DNA from: Methylobacter sp.
GTDB taxonomy: Bacteria; Pseudomonadota; Gammaproteobacteria; Methylococcales; Methylomonadaceae
Assembly (NCBI RefSeq): GCF_023227905.1
Contig: NZ_JALOCF010000003.1
Coordinates: forward strand, 94,772 to 158,771
DNA: 64,000 bases
Direction of reading: 5' to 3'
Both the position numbers and the translations under genes were made by a program. Position 1 is the first letter of the stretch, and each line of letters begins with the position of its first letter. Below, in pieces: positions 26,375-35,392 of this stretch. The notes below the pieces were generated by a model. That model worked only from the letters and a program-made list of their open reading frames with translations. It had not been told where the DNA came from and searched no databases.

Positions 26375-26409
26375 AAAGGCTTGTGAATCAATGCGACTCA
26401 CAAGCCTTT
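26375..26409. terminator. Intrinsic terminator after the bacteriohemerythrin gene
   Basis: Perfect 12-bp stem AAAGGCTTGTGA / TCACAAGCCTTT with an 11-base loop. On the minus strand it is followed by TTTATTTC, so it ends the bacteriohemerythrin transcript before the ctaC promoter region. Confidence 0.85.
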
Positions 26410-26431
26410 AGGTTTTAATTTTTAAACAGGC

Positions 26432-26830
26432 TTAGCTGTTCAACGCATCCGCATAAGCCATATCAAAGTTAGGAATGTGGCTGTCTAACCAGCCCTTAAC
26501 CAACTGACCAACGCTTTCATCAACTTCCGCCTCACCGGCATGAAATTTTGCTTGCAAACTGCCGCAAATGCCTATCAAAGCTTCATGCTCCTCCTTATGC
26601 CGCTCATAACCGGCATAACCTTTTGCCAACATTTCCCGTTCTTCATGCGCAAAATGGTCAACGACATACGAAATCAAATCGTCTAATTGCACACCTATTG
26701 CTGAACGCTCTGCCCTGCCCGTCGCCAAATCATACAGCTTGTTAAGCTTATCAAACAGAATCTTATGCTCACCATCTGCAAAGCCAACATTTGTGCCGTA
26801 CTGACCAGCTGTCCAAGTAATTAAAGCCAT
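26432..26830 (-). CDS. Bacteriohemerythrin
   Basis: Oxygen-binding diiron protein of 132 residues, like the Methylococcus capsulatus protein proposed to carry O2 to particulate methane monooxygenase. All seven iron ligands are in place by spacing: His22, His59 with Glu63 (HFAHE), His78 and His82 (HKEEH), His118 and Asp123 (HIPNFD). No signal peptide, so it is cytoplasmic. It is a single-gene unit next to the oxidase operon, which also handles O2. The link to methane oxidation is inference from related species. Confidence 0.93.
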   Translation of the reverse strand: MALITWTAGQYGTNVGFADGEHKILFDKLNKLYDLATGRAERSAIGVQLDDLISYVVDHFAHEEREMLAKGYAGYERHKEEHEALIGICGSLQAKFHAGEAEVDESVGQLVKGWLDSHIPNFDMAYADALNS

Positions 26831-26993
26831 AACGTCTCTCCTGATATTTTTGATATAAGTTATTTACCACACAAACATTATGGATTATATATGCATTCAA
26901 ATCCATATTTTTGTTTTCCTTATAAATCAATATCTTGACTCTATTTTTTTATTTATTTCAAAAAAACAGCGATATATCAGAACATTCTTTACG

Positions 26994-28838
26994 TTAGTGC
27001 AATTTTGCCAAAAAAGAAGGATCAATTCGACATCCGCCAATTTCCGGACGATCCAACAGATCCTGCTCGAAATCCCGGTAGGTGGAGAGCTGAAACGCAA
27101 TGCGCGTAATCTTGCCGCCAGAGAATTCAAATTCCATCGCACCGCCTTTAGCACGCGGACTGCCTTCTTTAGTAATGAACAATAAAATTCCCGCATTACC
27201 TGTAGATTTTCCGAAACTATCAGGAACAGGCCGCGCACAACTTAGCTCGTTTATTAACAACCCTGAAAAAACTTGTGCCAATTGACGGGCACTGACAACA
27301 ATTCCTTCTCCAGGAATAGCCGCAGGCACGCTTCCAGCAACCGGACCAACCGGCGCATCCGCAGGAACCGGCGCGGCGGGAGCAGGAGGAATCAACAATA
27401 ATTCCAAGCCAAAATCACCTAAATGATTTTGCAGCAATACACTACCGTCGCCGTTTTTGGCCGTGCTTATCAGAGGAAACAACTGGTGCTCCATTTCCGC
27501 CTTGTTCGGATTATTCAACACTGCAACCAATTGCCTCTCAATCGACTTAAGCGGTGTAAACAACTGCTCTTTTTTGTGGCTGGCCTCGCCCATCTGGTCC
27601 CAGTCGGACTGCGTATTAACCGGCAAGCCCATCGATTTCATAACCACGTAATCATCGGCCGCAAGGCAATTGCCAAAATTTTTACTGCGATAACTTTCTA
27701 TGACCTTAGGCCGCATTTCTTCACTCAGCGTCCTTTGCCGAGTAATATTGTAGTTATGCCAATCTCCATTTTTAGCCAGGAAATAGTAAATCACCGCATT
27801 ACGATCAAATTTATTAAAGCCTAAATCTTTCATTACCAGCTTCAATTTCCGGCAATTGCCTTCCACCTCCTGGTAATTATTCCAGTCAGGCTTTAAATTC
27901 GGTTTTGCCGGGTGTTTCGATTGCTCAATCAGTTGCTGAAGATTTATTTCCCCTGCCGCTGATTTTATTGGCGAGTAACCTATTTCTTCGAACGACATAT
28001 CGCGTGCATCGGGGACGCCGTCAGCCGTTGTTTTTAATAACAAAGAAGGCACAATTTCCGGATAAATCTTCAGTTCCCCCAACTGCTTGGTGTCTGAACC
28101 AAGCAGATTGAATCCGCCTTCCGCCACATCAAAAACCTTAAATGTCGTCTGATTAAGCATCCCAGTCTTACCTGAATAAGTCGTGGCTGCCGGCAGCGAA
28201 TGCGACTCCGAACTATGCTTGGCCGACTGCTGAGGCGCCGATGCTGGCGCGGCTTGCTGACTACTCTTGACCCATTGTCCGGCAGCCTGTCCAATAATGG
28301 CAACTCCCATACCAACACCGGTTAATGCCAGCAAATTACTGGCAGCGCTCACATCGCCAACCAGACTCGACACATCCACATCGCTATTCGCATTAGTGTA
28401 AAAGTTATAATCGACCATAGTTTCCTTGCCCGAATCCAGGCGTATCCATGGAGTCAGGTAAAGCTTTTTGGTATCGAAGGTAAAGTTGCATTTGCCTGTC
28501 GTCGCCTGATATAAAAAGCCAGTAGCCTCACGGCTGAACTTAAGAGCTTCGTTACGCACGTTATAAATAAGAGCCGCCGATAAATCACCCTTTTCATAGG
28601 ATGGCGTCATATTTGCGCAGCCGTTTTTTAAAACATTGTCCCCTTTAAAATCAAACTCCGAAATTAACCGCACATAATAATCATCGCCATCAATAGATTG
28701 AAAACCTTGTAAGGGTTGAAACTGGTTCGCCTGCGTTGATGGATGGTCAACCACAATTTGGCGGGTTGTTGAGCATCCGGACAACAACGTACCGGCAATT
28801 AAAAGTAGTTTTACTGATGAGATATAGCGAATTGACAT
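26994..28838 (-). CDS. Large lipoprotein of unknown function
   Basis: Protein of 614 residues with a lipoprotein signal (lipobox LLSGC, Cys at 22) and no domain I recognise. The first part contains YLTPWIRLDSGKETMVDYNFYTNANSD. A Gly/Ala stretch (LLALTGVGMGVAIIGQAAGQWV) precedes a low-complexity Ser/Ala/Gln region. A Pro/Ala-rich linker (about 485-515) leads to a C-terminal domain of about 100 residues ending GGCRIDPSFLAKLH. Seven or more Cys outside the lipobox suggest disulfides. It is transcribed alone, with no clear partner gene. Confidence 0.65.
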   Translation of the reverse strand: MSIRYISSVKLLLIAGTLLSGCSTTRQIVVDHPSTQANQFQPLQGFQSIDGDDYYVRLISEFDFKGDNVLKNGCANMTPSYEKGDLSAALIYNVRNEALKFSREATGFLYQATTGKCNFTFDTKKLYLTPWIRLDSGKETMVDYNFYTNANSDVDVSSLVGDVSAASNLLALTGVGMGVAIIGQAAGQWVKSSQQAAPASAPQQSAKHSSESHSLPAATTYSGKTGMLNQTTFKVFDVAEGGFNLLGSDTKQLGELKIYPEIVPSLLLKTTADGVPDARDMSFEEIGYSPIKSAAGEINLQQLIEQSKHPAKPNLKPDWNNYQEVEGNCRKLKLVMKDLGFNKFDRNAVIYYFLAKNGDWHNYNITRQRTLSEEMRPKVIESYRSKNFGNCLAADDYVVMKSMGLPVNTQSDWDQMGEASHKKEQLFTPLKSIERQLVAVLNNPNKAEMEHQLFPLISTAKNGDGSVLLQNHLGDFGLELLLIPPAPAAPVPADAPVGPVAGSVPAAIPGEGIVVSARQLAQVFSGLLINELSCARPVPDSFGKSTGNAGILLFITKEGSPRAKGGAMEFEFSGGKITRIAFQLSTYRDFEQDLLDRPEIGGCRIDPSFLAKLH

Positions 28839-29040
28839 GCATTAACCTTGTGCCGTAATAAATTAAACGGCTAATTTAATTGCGAAAAAAGAAAAATAAT
28901 AGGACTTTCTCGAAGACTTTGTCATGTTTTATTTTACCAAGCTATCTGTGACGGCATTCGGCAACGGCTCAGTTCGCCGCCTAATTCGCCTGCTTTTGAA
29001 GCACTATTTTCCGTGTTCATACACCCTTGGCAATAGGCCG

Positions 29041-29700
29041 TTATATTTTGACTTTTTCAGAGAGAAATTTGAAATCGGGAGCTTTTCTGTAAGGTAACAC
29101 GCCCAGCAAAGGCACACCCAAAGCATTTGTTAGGGTCAGTATATTCTCGTCTCTGCTTAACAATTCCGGGTCGGTACAGGCCGCAATCCATCCCGCGCAG
29201 GTTATGCCCGACTGCATTATCGCCTGATAAGTCAATTTAGCATGATTGATGCAACCCAGCCTGATCGCGACAACCATTATGACCGGCAGGCCTAGGGCCG
29301 TTGCCAAATCGCTATTATCTTCACGTTCGTTTAATGGGCTATACCAGCCTCCCGCGCCTTCAACAACTACAATGTCAGCCAGAGTCTTCAATTGCTCAAA
29401 TTTGGCAACCAGCAGATCCAATTTGGCCGGATTGTTTACACCGGCAATATGGGGCGAGACCGGCAATTCGTAGGCATACGGATTAATCACGTCGTAATCA
29501 ACCGGCAATGAAGCGTTTTCCTGTATCAATAGCGCATCTTCATTTCTCAGCTGCCCGTCCTGCATTAAGCAACCGGCGGCAACGGGCTTCATGCCTACAA
29601 CTGATTTCCCCTGACTTTTAAGGTAACGCATCAGCGCAACCGTCGCCCAGGTTTTGCCGACGTTGGTGTCGGTACCTGTTATAAAGTATCCCTTTTCCAT
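29041..29700 (-). CDS. bioD: Dethiobiotin synthase
   Basis: ATP-dependent carboxylase forming the ureido ring of dethiobiotin. P-loop GTDTNVGKTW is at residues 8-17; KPVAAG, EGAGGWYSPL and the final segment are family-typical. Length 219. Its ATG overlaps the bioC stop by one base (TAATG). Last gene of bioB-F-H-C-D. Confidence 0.94.
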   Translation of the reverse strand: MEKGYFITGTDTNVGKTWATVALMRYLKSQGKSVVGMKPVAAGCLMQDGQLRNEDALLIQENASLPVDYDVINPYAYELPVSPHIAGVNNPAKLDLLVAKFEQLKTLADIVVVEGAGGWYSPLNEREDNSDLATALGLPVIMVVAIRLGCINHAKLTYQAIMQSGITCAGWIAACTDPELLSRDENILTLTNALGVPLLGVLPYRKAPDFKFLSEKVKI

Positions 29701-30473
29701 TAGCTTGCTGAAACCATGATAACCTCAAAGGTCGCGGGAATCCGGTCACCGGAGCGATGTTTCTGATAAGCCGCAATCATGCGCTGCATCTGCGTTTTGG
29801 TCGTAATGCTTTTGTTGCGCCCGGCAATCACGTTATGTGCGCCGATCTGTTTTAGCTCCTTCATCAAATCCAAAACCGAGCCATAGCTTGATATATATAG
29901 CTTGGTTTCAATTTTTATCTCGGTATATCCCGCCAGCTGAAGAAAACGGATCAACTGCTGCTCGCTGTAAAATTCATTAACATGGTTATAACCGTCAACT
30001 TCCGCCCATGCGCTTTTTAATTCCTGTAGCGTTTGCGGCCCGAATGTCGAAAAAACCAATCGCCCGCCCGGTTTCAATACCCGTTTAATGTCGGTAAAAA
30101 CGGCTTCAAGATTAGTGCACCATTGCAACGCGAGATTGGAAAATACGCTATCAGCTATTTGCCCGTTAAGAGGCAACTGTTCGGCATCGGCGCACACATA
30201 GAAGACATGTGGCGTACCGGCCAGTTTTGTTCGCGTTACCTGCAACATCGGCAACGCGATATCCAGAGCGACAATGGGGCGCCCAGACTTCAACAGCCCG
30301 GAGGTCAAAAAGCCGGTGCCGCAACCCAATTCCAACAGCGTTCCAGTCAGGCTTCCCGCGGCAATAATATCCAGCAGTTCTTTACCGACAGTGCGCTGCA
30401 ATGCGGCAACGCCGTCATAAGTCACCGAGGCCGCCGCAAATGACTGCCTGATTTTGGCTTTATCTAAATACAT
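29700..30473 (-). CDS. bioC: Malonyl-ACP O-methyltransferase BioC
   Basis: Methylates malonyl-ACP so that fatty acid synthesis can build the pimeloyl chain of biotin. SAM motif I is LLELGCGTGFLTSGLL, followed by VALDIALPML and SNLALQWCTNL, which is diagnostic for BioC. Length 257. The start overlaps the bioH coding end by 10 bases. Confidence 0.93.
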   Translation of the reverse strand: MYLDKAKIRQSFAAASVTYDGVAALQRTVGKELLDIIAAGSLTGTLLELGCGTGFLTSGLLKSGRPIVALDIALPMLQVTRTKLAGTPHVFYVCADAEQLPLNGQIADSVFSNLALQWCTNLEAVFTDIKRVLKPGGRLVFSTFGPQTLQELKSAWAEVDGYNHVNEFYSEQQLIRFLQLAGYTEIKIETKLYISSYGSVLDLMKELKQIGAHNVIAGRNKSITTKTQMQRMIAAYQKHRSGDRIPATFEVIMVSAS

Positions 30474-31237
30474 TGTTCATCCATAAATCGGGAAATAATC
30501 GTCGCCGTTTCAAGGCTGTGCGACAAAAACGGCACATGCCCTGCCCTGTCGATAATGTTCAATTCCAAGCTTGGCAATAGCAGCTGCATTTTTTGGCCTA
30601 CGGCTACCGGAATCAAGGTATCCAGACCGCCTAAAATAACCGAAACGGGAATATTCAATCCGGACAAAGTCGCTCTCATATCCATCTGCTTCAGTATCTC
30701 CAAGCCGCCCTGCAAGATTTTTGCGTCAGGCGCATCGCATTCAAACACCGCAGTTTTAAGCGCTTTCAAAAAAACTTTATGGTCGGACAGGCCTTTTACC
30801 TGCAAGGATAAAAAGCGCAGCAAGGTCGCCTGACAGTTTTCATGCAAATGTTCGGCAAACTCATCCAGCAAATGAATATCCATGCCGGGCCATTGCGCTG
30901 TTTGCGTAAACAAGGGATTCCCAGCCAGCAAAACCAATGAAGATACGCGCTCCGGATGACGATCCGCTATGTCGAGCACCACCGTCGCACCCAAAGACCA
31001 ACCCAGCCAGCAACTCGGCTCGGAAACTGCTTTAACCAACTCATCACTAATCCGCTCCAGCGTAAACGGATCGATTTTTCCGCTACGCCCATGCCCCGGC
31101 ACACCGATGCCGGTAACCCGGTAATCTTGCGCCAGCTGCCTGGCAAACTCTCGCCAGATGCCGGTATGCATTGCCCAGCCATGCACCAGCACGATGGGCT
31201 TGCCTGCGCCAAAAACTTCCAGATGAATTTTGGTCAC
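30464..31237 (-). CDS. bioH: Pimeloyl-ACP methyl ester esterase BioH
   Basis: Alpha/beta hydrolase that removes the methyl group added by BioC once the pimeloyl chain is complete. The nucleophile lies in GWSLGA, the acid in LGGLDTLIP and the base in GHVPFLSH; the oxyanion region is LVHGWAMH. Length 257. The start is GTG and overlaps the bioF stop as GTGA. Confidence 0.92.
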   Translation of the reverse strand: MTKIHLEVFGAGKPIVLVHGWAMHTGIWREFARQLAQDYRVTGIGVPGHGRSGKIDPFTLERISDELVKAVSEPSCWLGWSLGATVVLDIADRHPERVSSLVLLAGNPLFTQTAQWPGMDIHLLDEFAEHLHENCQATLLRFLSLQVKGLSDHKVFLKALKTAVFECDAPDAKILQGGLEILKQMDMRATLSGLNIPVSVILGGLDTLIPVAVGQKMQLLLPSLELNIIDRAGHVPFLSHSLETATIISRFMDEQCI

Positions 31238-32403
31238 TTGCGACCTAGGATAATTCTAGCCAATGCATCCAACAAACGGTCGACATGCTGTTCCTGATGT
31301 AGTGCTGAGAAAGTCACCCTCAGCCTTGCGCTGCCTTGAGGCACCGTCGGCGGGCGTATTGCGCTGACCAAAAAACCGGCATTCAACAAAGCATTACTGA
31401 TGTCCACAGCGCTTTGACTGTCACCGATCAGGATCGGCTGGATGGCCGACGCTGACGGCATCACCTGCAATCCCAACTGCTCAGCGCCCAGCCTGAATCG
31501 CTCCGACAGTTGTTTGAGCTTGTCCCTGCGCCAGTTTTCTTCAATGGCGATTTTCAGGCTGACTCGCGTCGCCTCGGCAACCGCCGCCGGCATCGCGGTA
31601 GTATAAATATAAGTGCGGGCTTTCTGGATCAGCGTTTCAATCAACAAGTCCGGGCCGGCGACAAACGCGCCGAACGTGCCCAAACCTTTGCCCAAAGTTC
31701 CCATCAGCACCGGCACATCTTGCTGGCTAAGACCGAAATACTCCAGAATCCCGCCGCCCTGCTCGCCGATTACGCCGAGTCCGTGCGCATCGTCAACCAT
31801 CAGCCAGGCATTATGATTTTTTGCGGCAACCGCCAATTCATCCATTGGTGCAAAATCGCCATCCATGCTGAATACGCCATCGGTAACAATCAGTTTGTTG
31901 CCTTGAGCTTTATCCAGATTTGCTCCTAGATCGACCACATCCGCATGGGCATAGCGCTTAAATCGTGCGCCGGACAACAAGCCGCCGTCCAGCAAGGAAG
32001 CATGATTTAAACGGTCTTCAAATACCGCATCGCCGCGCCCCAACAAAGCAGAGATCACGCCGATGTTGGCCATGTATCCCGTAGAAAACAGTAGTGCCCG
32101 GTCGCGGCCGGTAAACGCCGCCAGCTCTTCTTCCAAGGCATGATGAGCCGCGCTATGCCCGCAAACCAAATGCGCCGAACCGCTGCCGACCCCGTAGCGA
32201 TCCACACCGGCTTTAAACGCGTTGACCACGCCAGAGTGGTTTGCCAACCCCAAATAATCATTGCTGCAAAAGTTGACGACATTCCTGCCGTCAATGTCCA
32301 GGTTAATGCTTTGAGGGGATGCGATGACTCGTCTTGATCTATACAAGCCCTGCCGGGCAATATCGTCGAGGCCGACTGCTAATTGTGAGAATGGAGGTGT
32401 CAT
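31234..32403 (-). CDS. bioF: 8-amino-7-oxononanoate synthase
   Basis: PLP enzyme that condenses pimeloyl-ACP with alanine. The PLP Lys is in GTLGKGLGTFG, with FCSNDYLGLA near the start, SGSAHLVCGH and VDDAHGLGV. I begin at the ATG (32403) giving MTPPFSQLAVGLDDIA; an in-frame GTG at 32424 would lie inside the neighbouring inverted repeat and add seven residues. Neither start has a clear Shine-Dalgarno. The gap to bioB is filled by that repeat. Confidence 0.93.
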   Translation of the reverse strand: MTPPFSQLAVGLDDIARQGLYRSRRVIASPQSINLDIDGRNVVNFCSNDYLGLANHSGVVNAFKAGVDRYGVGSGSAHLVCGHSAAHHALEEELAAFTGRDRALLFSTGYMANIGVISALLGRGDAVFEDRLNHASLLDGGLLSGARFKRYAHADVVDLGANLDKAQGNKLIVTDGVFSMDGDFAPMDELAVAAKNHNAWLMVDDAHGLGVIGEQGGGILEYFGLSQQDVPVLMGTLGKGLGTFGAFVAGPDLLIETLIQKARTYIYTTAMPAAVAEATRVSLKIAIEENWRRDKLKQLSERFRLGAEQLGLQVMPSASAIQPILIGDSQSAVDISNALLNAGFLVSAIRPPTVPQGSARLRVTFSALHQEQHVDRLLDALARIILGRK

Positions 32404-32416
32404 AAAGTCGAGAATG

Positions 32417-32488
32417 TTCACCACGAAGACACGAAGGACACGAAGTTTTATATTTCGTTCTTCGTGCTCTTCGTGTCTTCGTGGTGAA
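32417..32488. repeat. Inverted repeat of the CCACGAAG/CACGAAG type, copy 2
   Basis: Arms 32417-32445 and 32460-32488 are 29-base inverted repeats matching at 27 of 29 positions, with a 14-base centre. Same word structure as the element at 4354-4442. It sits between bioB and bioF, so the bio mRNA would carry a long hairpin immediately before bioF. Confidence 0.8.
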
Positions 32489-32523
32489 TAATTTTTTTAT
32501 TGGCAATTGAACGGTTTAATTAA

Positions 32524-33492
32524 TCAAGCGTAGCTTGAACCGCCGGAATACACACCCAGCCGATCAAACAACGCCAAGTCGTGGTTAGTCATCGGGTTAT
32601 CGGTGGTCAATAATTTATCGCCGTAAAAAATCGAGTTGGCTCCGGCCAAAAAGCACAGCGCCTGCATTTCGTCGCTCATATTGTTGCGGCCTGCGGACAA
32701 ACGCACCCGCGACTTGGGCATCATGATCCGGGCGACTGCAATGGTCCTGATGAAGATGATCGGGTCCAGCGATTCGGTGCCCATCAGCGGCGTGCCTTCA
32801 ACTTGCACCAGCATATTGACCGGCACGCTTTCGGGATGCTTTGGCAGATTTGCCAGTTCAATTAACAGCTTGGCACGATCGACGTCGCTCTCGCCCATGC
32901 CGACAATACCCCCGCAACAGACGTTAATCCCGGCATCCCTGACCCGCGCCAGCGTATCCAAGCGATCCTGATAAGTCCGTGTGGTAATGACTTCGGAATA
33001 ATAATCTTCCGACGTATCCAGATTATGATTGTAATAATCCAGGCCGCCTTCTTTCAGCCTGGCAGTTTGGGCTTCGGTCAGCATCCCCAGGGTTACACAA
33101 GTTTCCATACCTAACGCCTTGACGCCCTGAACCATTTCAACCACCCGCTCCACATCGCGGTCTTTAGGCTGACGCCAGGCCGCGCCCATGCAAAAACGCG
33201 ATGCCCCTTGATCTTTGGCAAGCTGAGCCGCCTGTAAAACCGCATCAACCGGCATTAACGCTTCGGGCTTTAAATCGGAATCATAGCGGGCGCTTTGCGG
33301 ACAATAGCCGCAGTCTTCTGAACAGGATCCGGTTTTGATGCTCAGCAGGCTGCTAATCTGAACTTCATTGGGATCGAAGTTCTCGCGATGTACGGTTTGC
33401 GCCTTAAAAATCAGGTCATTAAAAGGCAACGCATAAAGCGCTTGCACTTCGTCCAACTGCCAGTCATGGCGAATTGCAGGGTTTGCAGACAT
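32524..33492 (-). CDS. bioB: Biotin synthase
   Basis: Radical-SAM enzyme inserting sulfur into dethiobiotin. The cluster motif CSEDCGYC is complete, followed by YYNHNLDTSEDYY, GGIVGMGES and SAGRNNMSDE. I start at the ATG at 33492 (MSANPAIRHDWQLDEV, 322 residues), with GGAG 10 bases upstream. A longer frame from 33564 adds 24 residues without family match. First gene of the biotin operon; bioA is not nearby. Divergent from comF. Confidence 0.94.
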   Translation of the reverse strand: MSANPAIRHDWQLDEVQALYALPFNDLIFKAQTVHRENFDPNEVQISSLLSIKTGSCSEDCGYCPQSARYDSDLKPEALMPVDAVLQAAQLAKDQGASRFCMGAAWRQPKDRDVERVVEMVQGVKALGMETCVTLGMLTEAQTARLKEGGLDYYNHNLDTSEDYYSEVITTRTYQDRLDTLARVRDAGINVCCGGIVGMGESDVDRAKLLIELANLPKHPESVPVNMLVQVEGTPLMGTESLDPIIFIRTIAVARIMMPKSRVRLSAGRNNMSDEMQALCFLAGANSIFYGDKLLTTDNPMTNHDLALFDRLGVYSGGSSYA

Positions 33493-33619
33493 TCTGTTAA
33501 GCTCCAGTGTAGGATCAAGCAAAGGTATGATGTCTATCAATCGCAAACGATGGGCTTCCTTCACCAGCCCATCCTACAACAAAGACCATCGATGACCTTG
33601 TCAACCTGTTCAAATAAAA

Positions 33620-34390
33620 ATGGTATACAACTGGATCAATATTATACAGGATTACCTGCTGCCGCCTACCTGCATCTTGTGCGGCAACCGGGGATTCGAG
33701 TCTCGCGACATTTGCCATTCGTGCTATAAGCACCTGCCTCGGAATATTCTGCACTGTTATCGCTGCGCTGAAATACTGGAAACGCCCGCTACCGCGCCCG
33801 CGCAGTCATGCAGGGCAATCCCTGCCCAGCACCCTTCGGGCGCTTCGCGTGCAAAACCGCTCCCGGCGGTTTTGTGCGGCCGCTGCCTGAGCAAGCACCC
33901 GGCCTTTGACGAGACTTATGCGCCATTCATTCACCAGGGAGCCATCCGGCATTTGATCAGCACCTTAAAATTTGGCGCCAATTATAAGAATGCCCGCTTA
34001 CTGGGCATGTTGCTGGCTGAACATCTTAAACAAACCGCAGAATGGCCGGACTTGATCTTGCCGGTTCCATTGCATAAATCACGCTACCGCCAGCGCGGCT
34101 TCAACCAGGCCATAGAAATCGGCAGAACTGTAGCCAAAGAATTGCTAATTCCGCTGGACATCACCAGTTGTCACCGGCATCGAGATACACCGCATCAAAC
34201 TCAATTATCGGCAAGAAAACGCCGCAAGAACATGAAAAATGCCTTTTCCATCGTCAAACCCATCCAGGCCCGGCATATCGCGATACTTGACGATGTGATG
34301 ACCACCGGCTCAACAGCTCATGAACTTGCCTACGTATTGAAAAAAGCAGGCGCTAGCCGGGTTGATGTTTGGGTTTGCGCGAGGGCTTGA
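33620..34390 (+). CDS. comF: ComF-family amidophosphoribosyltransferase-like protein
   Basis: Competence-type protein with an N-terminal zinc-finger region (CILCGNRG, CHSCYKHL, CYRCAEIL, CGRCL) and a C-terminal phosphoribosyltransferase domain whose PRPP loop is IAILDDVMTTGST. ComF helps natural transformation in several species, and the name does not prove that here. Between the third and fourth Cys pairs there are about 30 residues of low-complexity Ala/Pro sequence encoded by palindromic DNA (33810-33877), absent from the usual ComF plan. The frame is intact. Confidence 0.88.
   Translation: MVYNWINIIQDYLLPPTCILCGNRGFESRDICHSCYKHLPRNILHCYRCAEILETPATAPAQSCRAIPAQHPSGASRAKPLPAVLCGRCLSKHPAFDETYAPFIHQGAIRHLISTLKFGANYKNARLLGMLLAEHLKQTAEWPDLILPVPLHKSRYRQRGFNQAIEIGRTVAKELLIPLDITSCHRHRDTPHQTQLSARKRRKNMKNAFSIVKPIQARHIAILDDVMTTGSTAHELAYVLKKAGASRVDVWVCARA
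33810..33877. repeat. Cluster of short palindromes inside comF
   Basis: Three GC-rich hairpins follow each other in frame: GCAGGG-CAAT-CCCTGC (33810-33825), a CCC-TTC-GGG stem near 33833-33841, and CAAAACCGC-TCCCG-GCGGTTTTG (33852-33874). The composition differs from the flanking gene. It looks like a REP-type palindromic unit that inserted without breaking the frame. Confidence 0.6.
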
Positions 34391-34492
34391 TTTGCATTAA
34401 TGGCAAATATTGCTTATTTCGTGAAGGTTATTAGCGTAGAGCGCGGATGTAAACAATGCGTAAGGTGGCCGGTCAAGTAATAATCTGCTAAG

Positions 34493-34744
34493 TTATTGCT
34501 CATCATCGGGTAATGACTGTTGTGCCGAGCCGCTCGTTTCCTGTCCAATGCTGTTGACCACGCGCCGCGTACCATGACCGATTTCCTTGGCGGCATCTCT
34601 AGTACCATGCCCAATTTCTCGGGTGACATTGCGCGTAGTATGACCTATTGTTCTTCCCGCCTCTTTAAGCTCGGCGCAAGACAACAATGACCCCATAGAA
34701 AATATCATGACTACGGCCAATAGTTTTTTAAATGCAATAACCAT
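34493..34744 (-). CDS. Small lipoprotein with 11-residue repeats
   Basis: Lipoprotein of 83 residues with a signal peptide and lipobox (LLSC, Cys near 23). After the Cys the sequence consists of 11-residue units, IGHTTRNVTRE, IGHGTRDAAKE and IGHGTRRVVNS, then a partial IGQET. An 11-residue period gives a long amphipathic helix. Similar repeats are seen in small envelope lipoproteins, but no function is known. Only a short intergenic gap separates it from convergent comF. Confidence 0.65.
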   Translation of the reverse strand: MVIAFKKLLAVVMIFSMGSLLSCAELKEAGRTIGHTTRNVTREIGHGTRDAAKEIGHGTRRVVNSIGQETSGSAQQSLPDDEQ

Positions 34745-35390
34745 TTCTTCTTAATCAATTAAAGCTGCTAACTGTCATAAAAAACTTGATAAGCAGCGCC
34801 ATCAAAGTAGTTTACTGTACAGGTTAGCGTATAAATGTTTCATAACTCTGCTTTTTGCCATAAACCCAATGCTAAACAAGAACCTCACGGCGTTATCCTT
34901 CACGTAAACAAGCTTTTAATCGCCGCTTATATCTATTATAAGCACGGTTCGATAAGCGATGTAACCTTGTTTCCCGCTTAATATTGCGTCGCCCTGAATA
35001 TCCAATTTGAAGCTCAAAATCTTGACGGTTACGATTACGATCAAGGTCAAGATTAATTAACTTTTCATATAGATTCCATGCTTGTATTGTTAATTCTCTT
35101 GCAGTTATCAAACGAGACCTCATCGCAAACAAATTGCTTTAACGAAAAGGATATTAAGCTAAATAACAAGGCATCAGTATATCGTCAAATACCTAAGCAT
35201 CGGCTTGTGCCGCAGAGACTAGACTGTATGTTTAAGCACAAAAGCCAGCGCTGCCTAGTATAGATTGCTGCACTTTTGTGTGGACTTCAATACTTAAACT
35301 AAAAGATAAATTGGCGAATGTAAACGTCTGTTTACGTATACGGCATGCAAACACATCAGTTTTCAGAGGTTTTTACACATATTGCTGAAC
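34745..35390. other. Gene-poor stretch
   Basis: About 650 bases between the repeat lipoprotein gene and tRNA-Cys. The only sizeable frame is the doubtful one at 34893-35123. I see no clear promoter, RNA gene or mobile element; the sequence is AT-rich with no conserved motif that I recognise. Confidence 0.4.
34893..35123 (-). CDS. Doubtful small basic protein
   Basis: Frame of 76 residues from an ATG at 35123, rich in Arg, Asn and Leu (ending NRAYNRYKRRLKACLREG). No Shine-Dalgarno, no known domain, isolated. It may be a chance frame or the remnant of a gene; I list it only because the region is otherwise empty. Confidence 0.25.
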   Translation of the reverse strand: MRSRLITARELTIQAWNLYEKLINLDLDRNRNRQDFELQIGYSGRRNIKRETRLHRLSNRAYNRYKRRLKACLREG

Positions 35391-35392
35391 AA

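Noticed and set aside
32404..32424. GTG start of bioF inside the inverted repeat
   Set aside because: Adds seven residues coming from the repeat itself; the ATG at 32403 fits the family better.
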